Below are positions 15,843 to 22,378 of a stretch of 23,252 nucleotides of DNA, piece by piece (the stretch's first letter is position 1; the number at the start of each line of letters is the position of its first letter). The stretch is from NCBI GenBank assembly GCA_017961965.1, contig JAGCWG010000059.1, positions 1 through 23,252 on the forward strand, written 5' to 3'. A program made the translations under genes and the position numbers. The notes under the pieces were generated by a model that did no database searches, was not told the DNA's origin, and was given only the letters and a program-made list of their open reading frames with translations. The stretch is from Bacteroidaceae bacterium. GTDB lineage: Bacteria > Bacteroidota > Bacteroidia > Bacteroidales > Bacteroidaceae.

Positions 15843-17249
15843 TTAATATGCATTCTTTTCTCCTGTGAACATGTTGGTTACGGTCTTCACCATAATCTTT
15901 ATGTCGAGGAAGAAAGTCCAGTTTTCGATATATTCTATGTCTTTTCGAACACGACCTTCCATCTGGTCGATGTATCTTGTTTCGCCACGGAACCCTGTTA
16001 CCTGTGCAAGTCCTGTGATTCCAGGTTTTGCAAGGTGACGAACCATGAAATGGTTGATAAGCTTTGAGTATTCTTCTGTATGGAGAAGCATGTGAGGGCG
16101 CGGTCCTACAATAGACATGTCGCCCATGAATACGTTGATGAACTGAGGAAACTCGTCGATGTTTGTCTTGCGCATGAAGTCTCCGAATGGGAACTTGCGT
16201 GGGTCGTCCTTGGTTGCCTGAACCTTGTCAGCATCGTTGTTCACCTTCATTGAACGGAATTTGTAGCACATGAAGTCCTTACCGTCGATACCAGTTCTTT
16301 TCTGTTTGAAGAAGATAGGACCAGGCGATTTGATCTTAATCATGATTGCCACGAATGTGAATAACCATGGGAAGATGAGAATGAGGACTGTCGCTGAAAC
16401 GAGAATGTCAAATGTCCTCTTTATGATTTTGTTTATTGGCTTATCCAATGGCTCCTCACGCTTGGCTATGATAGGAGTGCTGTCAATGAACTCCATGGAA
16501 ATCTTGCTTCCGAATACGTCTATCACAGGGATGTAGTAAAAGCGGATAAGATGGTTGTCGGCAAATTTTCCTATCAAGTTAATCATATCGTGCTCCTCTG
16601 CTGGAATATAACCGTATATTTCGTTTATCCCATCATTGCTCATTAGCCATTCGTAAATGTCCCTAATGCCTCCGAGTCTCATCCTAACGAACTCCTCAAA
16701 TTCGGTTTCTCCGTCGTAGAAGATACCTTTTATATTATAACCATATTCTGGGTTTGACAGAGTCTTGTAAACGTTATAGACGGATTTCTCGTTTCCGATG
16801 AGAATGACGTTCTTTGTGTTTCTCTTGTTTGAACGGAGAATCGTGAATACCTTTCTAACAGAGAGACGCTCGGCAAAGAGCAATGGTGTGTATATAATCA
16901 CGACCGTAAGGAGGAATGAACGTGGAAACGTGGAATTGCCCCTGATAAGTTGCAAAAGCATCGAAACGAAAAGAAACATGAGAAGGCATGTTGTGGTAAC
17001 ACGCTTTGCCACGTCTTCTGACTTCACGAGACGTTTCTGAATCAATGCAGGATATATGCTGTAACTTGCCAGGAAGCTTGCTACAAAAATTGCAACCAAT
17101 GCGGGAAGATTGCCGATTGATGCAATTTTGGGATGGTAATACAGTCCTTCAATATAATAAACACTGAGGATGACTGCGATTAAAAGTATGATGTCCACAA
17201 GCATGATACACCCTTTGAGTGTACCTTCCTTGCCCATATATGTTGCCAT
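15843..17249 (-). CDS. wcaJ: Undecaprenyl-phosphate sugar phosphotransferase (WcaJ/polyprenyl glycosylphosphotransferase)
   Basis: Membrane enzyme of 468 residues that attaches a hexose-1-phosphate (glucose in WcaJ) to undecaprenyl phosphate, the first committed step of exopolysaccharide repeat-unit synthesis. The N-terminal half has four to five membrane helices (about 13-32, 46-66, 86-104, 110-128) and a soluble Rossmann-like stretch from 145 (NVILIGNEKSVY). The C-terminal catalytic domain begins with a membrane helix at 280-305 and has KRTGIDGK (317-324), FRSM (331-334), the acidic DEFPQ (365-369), VGPRPH (381-386) and KPGITGLAQV (408-417). It is divergent from wzc across a shared 240-base region, and is followed by the 215-residue gene. 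Met5 is an alternative start. Confidence 0.93.
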   Translation of the reverse strand: MATYMGKEGTLKGCIMLVDIILLIAVILSVYYIEGLYYHPKIASIGNLPALVAIFVASFLASYSIYPALIQKRLVKSEDVAKRVTTTCLLMFLFVSMLLQLIRGNSTFPRSFLLTVVIIYTPLLFAERLSVRKVFTILRSNKRNTKNVILIGNEKSVYNVYKTLSNPEYGYNIKGIFYDGETEFEEFVRMRLGGIRDIYEWLMSNDGINEIYGYIPAEEHDMINLIGKFADNHLIRFYYIPVIDVFGSKISMEFIDSTPIIAKREEPLDKPINKIIKRTFDILVSATVLILIFPWLFTFVAIMIKIKSPGPIFFKQKRTGIDGKDFMCYKFRSMKVNNDADKVQATKDDPRKFPFGDFMRKTNIDEFPQFINVFMGDMSIVGPRPHMLLHTEEYSKLINHFMVRHLAKPGITGLAQVTGFRGETRYIDQMEGRVRKDIEYIENWTFFLDIKIMVKTVTNMFTGEKNAY

Positions 17250-17299
17250 TATCTTGTTATGTTTCTATTTGTTCCGATGATTTTTTTTAACTTATTGTG

Positions 17300-17307
17300 C
17301 AAAGGTA
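17300..17307 (-). promoter_or_regulatory. -7 element for the wcaJ-type gene
   Basis: On the - strand, TACCTTTG is an exact TAnnTTTG match, about 50 bases before the ATG at 17249. I see no good TTTG at the right distance: ATTG at 17331-17334 is 3 of 4 but 23 bases away. Confidence 0.5.
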
Positions 17308-17398
17308 GCGAATAATTGCGATAAAATGGACAATATTTTATGATATTTTTGTTGTGCATGAAAAAAAAGTGCCTTTGGCCAATTTTTGTTACAGATGT

Positions 17399-17430
17399 TT
17401 TGCGTATGTAGATTTTTCGCTGTATCTTTG
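17399..17430 (+). promoter_or_regulatory. Consensus promoter for wzc
   Basis: TTTG (17399-17402), 20 bases, TATCTTTG (17423-17430) match both Bacteroidota elements. Transcription should begin near 17437, about 50 bases before ATG 17490. Confidence 0.8.
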
Positions 17431-17489
17431 CCGATAAATTTTGATAATAAAAATGTCTCATTCTCGAAATTAAATAACATATCTAATAT

Positions 17490-19991
17490 ATGCAGACAAA
17501 CAATACTGACGCTAAAATTAGCGCAATCGCAGAAGAAGAGTCAAGTTTTGACATCCGTATGATATGGGCAGTATTTATGGAATATAAGTACTGGTTTATT
17601 GCTTCTGTAATCGTTTGTGTTACTTCCGCAATGATTTATTTGCGTTACACAACTCCTATTTATAGTGTGTCTTCCAAAATCCTCATTAAGGATAAGCAGC
17701 AGGGAGGATATACTTCTTCTATTAACAATACTTTCTCGGAACTTGGATTTACAAATAGTTCAAACGGTTTCGACAATGAGTTGGAGATTATCGGTACAAA
17801 GTCTCTCAACAAGCGTGTCGTGCGTACTCTTAAGCTATACGTTTCATATGTTATGGAGGGTAAGTTGAAGGACCGTGAGATTTATGGTAAGTATTCTCCA
17901 TATACAATAGACCTCGAAGGTGAGGAACTCGATTCTCTCAAGTCAGGTATCTCTGCAGAAATCTCAGAGAGTGGCTCAGGAATAAAAATCACACTTAAAG
18001 CAGAAGGTGAAGAGTTTGTAAAGGAAATAAAGTCTTTCCCATCTACTATCAAGACACCTTGTGGTTCAGTCATTGTTGACAAGAACTCACGCATTAAGAA
18101 TGCGTCGCTCAATGGTCAGATTCTTCACGCAAGCATTTCTCCAGTTGATGCGGTTGCAGGTGGTTATGCTGGTGGCTTAAGCGTAGCTCCTTCATCAAAG
18201 ACTACAACTGTTGCAGTCATCACACGTATGGATAATATCCCAGACCGTTCCGTTGATTACCTCAACGAACTGGTTAAGGCATACAATGCTGATGCAAACG
18301 AAGATAGTAAGCAGGAAGCAGAATTGACAAAGGACTTCATCGAATCACGTTTGAATGAAATCGGAGCAGATCTTAATCTGTCAGAAGAGAAACTCGAACG
18401 TTATAAGACAGAGAAGAGGATCGTAAATAATGGTCAGGATGCATCTATGGATGCAAGTCAGAATGTACAATATGCAAACAAACTTGCAGAATTAGGCACT
18501 CAGGTTCATCTCCTTGACTTTCTTATCGAGTACGTTAACAACATGAAGGAGCTTGATGCTATTCCTAATAATATTAACATCACAGATCCTGCGTTGAACA
18601 CGATGATAACTAAGTTCAACGAGATTATCTTTGACCGTAAGCGTCTTCTCCGTTCAGCTAACGAAAATAGCCCGACTGTAACTCAGAAGACAGAGTTGGC
18701 AGAGAGCTATCTTGGAAGTATCAAATCTTCTCTTGCAAGTGCTAAGAAAGGTTTGACAATACAGCAGCAAGGAATACTTAAGCAGCAGAATAAGTATGAG
18801 AACCTTATTTCTACTGCCCCAAAGAAAGAACGTGACCTTGCAAATATGAACCGAAATCAGAGTGTAAAGGCAGACCTTTATATCATGCTTCTCCAGAAGA
18901 ATGAGGAAAACCTTATCACCCTCAACTCACAAGCATATAAGGCAAAACAGATAGAAGAGCCAGCTGTGGCTGGACCAGTATCTCCTAAGCGCCAGATGAT
19001 TCTTCTGATTGCATTAGGTTTGGGTATCGGTCGTCCATACGCAATATACTTCATTCGTAATATGTTCCGTTACCGTGTGGAAGGCAAAGAGGATATTGCG
19101 AAATACACTACGGTACCATTGTTCGGTAGCATCCCTTACGTCAAGGCATTGGCTAAGGGTAACCGTACAATTGTCCTTCAGGAGAACCACAACAGTGTGA
19201 TGATGGAGTGCTATCGTTCACTTCGTTCTAACTTGCCGTTCGTAATCACGAAGGAACAGAAGGTACTTCTCTTTACATCATGTACTTCAGGTGAAGGTAA
19301 GACCGTTATCGCGGCTAACTTCGGTACTTGTGTGGCATTTGCAGGAAAGAAGGTCCTTCTTATCGGTCTTGATATCCGTAAGCCTCGTCTTGCTACACTC
19401 TTCAACCTTGCGGAGACTGAGACTGGTATCTCTAACTACTTTGCAAGAGACCCACGTGACTTCGATTATCTTGACAAGTTGATTCAGAACTCTGGTATCA
19501 GCGACAATCTTGATATTTTGCCTGCAGGTTCTATCCCTCCAAACCCATCAGAACTTCTTGAGAAGTCAAATTTGGGTATTGCGTTAGATCACCTCAAGAC
19601 AAAGTATGACTACATCCTCATGGATACTGCGCCTGTGGGACTTGTATCTGATACACTCACTATTGCCAAGTATGCAGACGCAACTATGTTCGTGGTACGT
19701 TGTAACTACACCCTCAAGGCTGACCTTGACTTCGTGAACGAGCTCCATGTTGATAAGCGTCTCCCTAACATGAACGTTATCCTCAATGGTCTTGTTTACA
19801 CTCACAACAGCTACAGCTACAAGCGTTATGGTGGCTATGGTTATGGTAAGAGCTACGGTTATGGTAAGAGCTATGGTTACGGCAAGGGTTACGGTTACGG
19901 CTATGGTTATGGTTACGGCTATGGCTATGGTTATGGCTACGGATATGGCTATGGCAATACTGAGGGTAACCAGAAACTCGAGGAGGTATAA
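17490..19991 (+). CDS. wzc: Wzc-type polysaccharide co-polymerase and tyrosine autokinase
   Basis: Inner-membrane BY-kinase of 833 residues that controls polysaccharide polymerisation and export through cycles of tyrosine autophosphorylation. The first membrane helix (about 30-51) is followed by a long periplasmic Wzz domain with coiled coil (about 270-480), a Pro motif (VAGPVSPKRQ), and the second helix (about 502-522). The cytoplasmic kinase has the Walker A motif SGEGKT with Lys604, the Walker A' block LLIGLDIRKP with Asp628, and Walker B ILMDTAP with Asp712. The C-terminus is an extreme Tyr cluster: about 20 Tyr in the last 60 residues as Gly-Tyr repeats. Arg515 lies in the predicted second membrane helix, unusual. 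No wza is adjacent; a HAD gene follows 38 bases downstream. Confidence 0.95.
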   Translation: MQTNNTDAKISAIAEEESSFDIRMIWAVFMEYKYWFIASVIVCVTSAMIYLRYTTPIYSVSSKILIKDKQQGGYTSSINNTFSELGFTNSSNGFDNELEIIGTKSLNKRVVRTLKLYVSYVMEGKLKDREIYGKYSPYTIDLEGEELDSLKSGISAEISESGSGIKITLKAEGEEFVKEIKSFPSTIKTPCGSVIVDKNSRIKNASLNGQILHASISPVDAVAGGYAGGLSVAPSSKTTTVAVITRMDNIPDRSVDYLNELVKAYNADANEDSKQEAELTKDFIESRLNEIGADLNLSEEKLERYKTEKRIVNNGQDASMDASQNVQYANKLAELGTQVHLLDFLIEYVNNMKELDAIPNNINITDPALNTMITKFNEIIFDRKRLLRSANENSPTVTQKTELAESYLGSIKSSLASAKKGLTIQQQGILKQQNKYENLISTAPKKERDLANMNRNQSVKADLYIMLLQKNEENLITLNSQAYKAKQIEEPAVAGPVSPKRQMILLIALGLGIGRPYAIYFIRNMFRYRVEGKEDIAKYTTVPLFGSIPYVKALAKGNRTIVLQENHNSVMMECYRSLRSNLPFVITKEQKVLLFTSCTSGEGKTVIAANFGTCVAFAGKKVLLIGLDIRKPRLATLFNLAETETGISNYFARDPRDFDYLDKLIQNSGISDNLDILPAGSIPPNPSELLEKSNLGIALDHLKTKYDYILMDTAPVGLVSDTLTIAKYADATMFVVRCNYTLKADLDFVNELHVDKRLPNMNVILNGLVYTHNSYSYKRYGGYGYGKSYGYGKSYGYGKGYGYGYGYGYGYGYGYGYGYGYGNTEGNQKLEEV
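19812..19955 (+). repeat. Gly-Tyr coding repeat in the wzc 3' end
   Basis: A run of 6-base units (GGT or GGC/GGA plus TAT or TAC) encodes the Tyr tail. Three longer copies of a Tyr-Gly-Tyr-Gly-Lys pattern (about 19830-19890) are followed by eleven uninterrupted Gly-Tyr dipeptides to 19952. Synonymous codons alternate, so the DNA is an imperfect hexamer repeat. Gain or loss of units keeps the frame, and the tail could vary in length between strains. Confidence 0.85.
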
Positions 19992-20029
19992 TTTATTGAT
20001 AGTTAATACACAAATAAATACGCGAGACC

Positions 20030-20485
20030 ATGGTTATAGCAGTTGATTTTGACGGAACAATCGTCGAACACCGTTATCCCGAAATAGGGGAAGAACGTCC
20101 ATTTGCAACTGAGACGTTGCGTAAGTTGATTGAGGAACGTCACAAGATAATACTTTGGACTGTGCGTGAAGGACAGCTGCTTGACGATGCCTTGAACTGG
20201 TGTAAAGAGCGCGGAGTGGAGTTTTATGCAGTCAATAGTGATTCCCCAGAGGAATTTATTGGTGACATCAATGCCAACAACTCACGCAAGCTTAATGCCG
20301 ATGTGTTTATTGATGACAGAAATGTAGGTGGTATCCCTGATTGGGGTACTATCTACAATATTATAACTAAGGGTAAGACCTACCAGCAGATTCTCCGTCA
20401 GCGCTTAAAGGAAGAGATGGGTGATATTGAACCTCCTGTTCCTAAGTGGATGTTCTGGAAGTCTAACCATGGTAGGAGAAGATAG
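20030..20485 (+). CDS. Small HAD-superfamily hydrolase (BT0820-like)
   Basis: A 151-residue cytoplasmic protein of the haloacid dehalogenase fold, probably a phosphatase. Motif I is DFDGT at residues 6-10, with nucleophile Asp6 and acid/base Asp8. Motif II is likely WTVREG (about 43-48), Lys at NSRKLNA (about 86-88) is the motif III candidate, and IDDRN (about 93-97) is motif IV. There is almost no cap domain, so it may act on larger substrates or proteins. It resembles the uncharacterised Bacteroides family typified by BT0820. It lies 38 bases after wzc with no promoter or terminator between, so it may be co-transcribed. A role in removing phosphate from Wzc or a sugar phosphate is a guess. 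Confidence 0.82.
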   Translation: MVIAVDFDGTIVEHRYPEIGEERPFATETLRKLIEERHKIILWTVREGQLLDDALNWCKERGVEFYAVNSDSPEEFIGDINANNSRKLNADVFIDDRNVGGIPDWGTIYNIITKGKTYQQILRQRLKEEMGDIEPPVPKWMFWKSNHGRRR

Positions 20486-20720
20486 TTCTGGCGGTTTTAA
20501 TCAGAGAAGTGTTGGCTCATTAGTACGTATTTAATGTACTCTCCCTTTTAGCCACATTGGGCTAAGAGAGTCGCGAGAACTTACAAACTCAAAAACATAA
20601 AAACTTACAAACTCAAAAAACAAATCATATTATGATTCCCGATTCTGACGGATGTCCCGCGGCCTCGCCCAGTGCGACATTCTTATTACATGTACATAAT
20701 TTAAAAATAACAGATGCTAT
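20486..20720. other. Gap before the CNNM gene with bulged hairpin and 24-bp direct repeat
   Basis: This 235-base interval has no gene. It contains a bulged hairpin at 20539-20570 (CTCTC/GAGAG plus TTAGCC/GGCTAA, loop ACATTG, 4-base bulge). A near-perfect direct repeat starts AACTTACAAACTCAAAAA at 20578 and 20602 (24 bases apart). A GC-rich patch lies at 20650-20680, unlike the rest. No TAnnTTTG promoter is seen for the downstream gene. A leader RNA or regulatory element is possible, but I could not match a known riboswitch. Confidence 0.4.
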
Positions 20721-21791
20721 ATGACACTAATAATAACTTATATGTTATTGTCGCTTGTCATTTCAGCACTCTGTTCTGTGTTGGAGGCGACAATACTATC
20801 AACACCACTTTCCTTTGTGCAGACACTTGAGACAAATGCAACAAGTGGCTGGCAAAGACTCAAGGAATACAAACAAAACATAGATAGACCTATATCTGCA
20901 ATCCTCATTGTCAATACGATTGCTAATACTATAGGTGCGTCTCTTGTTGGCTCGCAGGCTGCTTTATATGCTCAGACTCAACTTACAGACACATTTGCTG
21001 CTACATTCGTAGGTATTATCTCTGGAGTATTCACTTTCCTCATACTTGTATTTTCAGAGATTGTCCCAAAGACAATCGGTTCTACTTACTGGAGAATATT
21101 AGCCATACCAGCAGTAAATGTCATTCATTTACTCATTATCATCACTTATCCGCTCGTACTTCTTCTTGAAGTGCTCACTCGTTCTGTGTCAAAGGGCAAG
21201 GAGCAACAGGTGGCTGTCAGTCGTGAAGAGGTGGCTGCCATGGTAAGCGTCGGTGCGGAGGAAGGTGTGCTTGAGAAGAAGGAGAACAAGATGATTCAGA
21301 ATCTTCTGAAGCTTGATAGTATAACTGCCCATGAAATCATGACGCCAAGTGTGGTAGTCACGATGGCGGACGAAGACATGACGCTTCGTGAGTTTTATCA
21401 GGATGACGAGTTCAAGAAATACTCGCGTATTCCTGTGTACAAAGGTGATGAGAGTGATTATATCACAGGTTATGTGCTTCGCCAGACAATCCTCGAAAGC
21501 CTTGCAGAAGATAAGTTTGACATTAAACTTGGTGATCTTGCAAGACCAATACTTTCATTCTCTGAGGATGAGGATGTAGCTGTGATCTGGGAAAAGCTCC
21601 TTGAGAAGAAGGAACACATATCCATCATCATTGATGAGTATGGTTGTCTTAGAGGTATTGTTACCATGGAGGATGTAATTGAGACCATGCTCGGTTTCGA
21701 GATTGTAGATGAAAAAGACGAAGTTGTCGATATGCAGGAACTTGCCAAGGCGCAATGGAGTCAGATGAAGAAACAACAGCACAAGGGATAG
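20721..21791 (+). CDS. CNNM/CBS-domain membrane protein (CorB/HlyC-like, short form)
   Basis: Membrane protein of 356 residues in the CNNM family, implicated in magnesium or other divalent cation transport. The CNNM domain (about 1-155) has three to four membrane helices, with the pore-forming NTIANTIGASLVG (65-77) and SEIVPKTIG (112-120) signatures. A cytoplasmic CBS pair follows: EIMTPSVVV (205-213) begins CBS 1, and DEYGCLRGIVTMEDVIE (305-321) ends CBS 2, a module that usually binds ATP-Mg. The chain stops 35 residues later, without the C-terminal CorC_HlyC domain of many relatives, so it is a short form. It stands alone, 235 bases after the HAD gene. Older annotations call such proteins hemolysins, without evidence here. 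Confidence 0.87.
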   Translation: MTLIITYMLLSLVISALCSVLEATILSTPLSFVQTLETNATSGWQRLKEYKQNIDRPISAILIVNTIANTIGASLVGSQAALYAQTQLTDTFAATFVGIISGVFTFLILVFSEIVPKTIGSTYWRILAIPAVNVIHLLIIITYPLVLLLEVLTRSVSKGKEQQVAVSREEVAAMVSVGAEEGVLEKKENKMIQNLLKLDSITAHEIMTPSVVVTMADEDMTLREFYQDDEFKKYSRIPVYKGDESDYITGYVLRQTILESLAEDKFDIKLGDLARPILSFSEDEDVAVIWEKLLEKKEHISIIIDEYGCLRGIVTMEDVIETMLGFEIVDEKDEVVDMQELAKAQWSQMKKQQHKG

Positions 21792-22066
21792 GAGATAATA
21801 TTGCTGGCATATCTTGTGCTACCTTAAATAGATAATAAGATTTGTGTGTAGTTGCGTGAATTTTTTCCCGATGAGTCGTCTGGCATCACATCTCTTGGTA
21901 TGCACTACATAGGTGTATATGGTTACTTAGTAAGAATAAAGGTCTTTCTATGAGTAAAAACAGTTCACGGAGAGCGTAGAGACAAACTCTGGGCTCTCCG
22001 TGAACTCTTTATTGTAGAAATATTGATGCCATCCAACTTGTTTTTTGCAGGTTGTGGGCGTGGATT
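21792..22066. other. Convergent gap between the CNNM gene and dciA
   Basis: This 275-base interval holds one clear feature, the terminator hairpin at 21962-22010. The 170 bases before it contain only short ORFs and no structure I can support. Confidence 0.6.
21962..22010. terminator. Strong bidirectional terminator
   Basis: AGTTCACGGAGAGC (21962-21975) pairs perfectly along 14 bases with 21993-22006. Within the loop AGAG and CTCT form an inner stem around ACAAA. CTTTATTG follows on the + strand and AAAAAC precedes it. It can end the + strand CNNM transcript and the - strand recF-dciA transcript. Confidence 0.85.
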
Positions 22067-22357
22067 TTATCGGAACTGTATGTCCGTAATTACTTGGGCG
22101 TTGATGTGACTGTTCAACTTCTGTACAAGACTCTTACGTGACATGGCGAGGTCGTTTTTTAGCATCGGTGACTTTATCTCCACATAAAGAGTCTGTCCCT
22201 TGATGTACATCTCTCCCGTGTACTTCATGATACCTTCGCCCATGACTTCTGGCCATGCCGCCTTTATGCGGTATTGGTTGTATGGAGTTTCCAGCCCCTC
22301 GGCACGTAGGAACATGTGGAGCAGGTCATTTATTTGTGTTGGTTGTCTCTTCTGCAT
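22067..22357 (-). CDS. dciA: DciA family protein (DUF721)
   Basis: A 96-residue cytoplasmic protein of the DUF721/DciA family; DciA helps load the replicative helicase in bacteria that lack DnaC. The sequence PTQINDLLHMFLRAEGLE, then a KAAWPEVMGEGIMKYTG segment (about 28-44), LYVEIKSPMLKNDLAMSRKSL (52-72) and a final beta strand fit the family's KH-like fold. The domain is the entire protein, shorter than the helicase-loading form of many proteobacteria but usual for Bacteroidota. It begins 21 bases after the recF stop, and recF-dciA adjacency is common in this phylum. Whether it loads DnaB here is family inference. Confidence 0.87.
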   Translation of the reverse strand: MQKRQPTQINDLLHMFLRAEGLETPYNQYRIKAAWPEVMGEGIMKYTGEMYIKGQTLYVEIKSPMLKNDLAMSRKSLVQKLNSHINAQVITDIQFR

Positions 22358-22378
22358 GATTCTATGTTTTTTTCTGCG

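Larger units (their letters stand above)
17250..17489. promoter_or_regulatory. Divergent promoter region between wcaJ-type and wzc genes
   Basis: This 240-base AT-rich region holds both promoters, listed separately, and long T and A tracts (17281-17288, 17361-17368). The wzc leader also contains a 6-codon upstream open frame (ATG 17453, stop ending at 17473). No other gene is seen. Confidence 0.6.

Noticed and set aside
19786..20046. Open frame of 86 codons with a Val/Met/Ala/Thr repeat
   Set aside because: It is the shifted reading of the Gly-Tyr hexamer repeat of wzc and not a gene.
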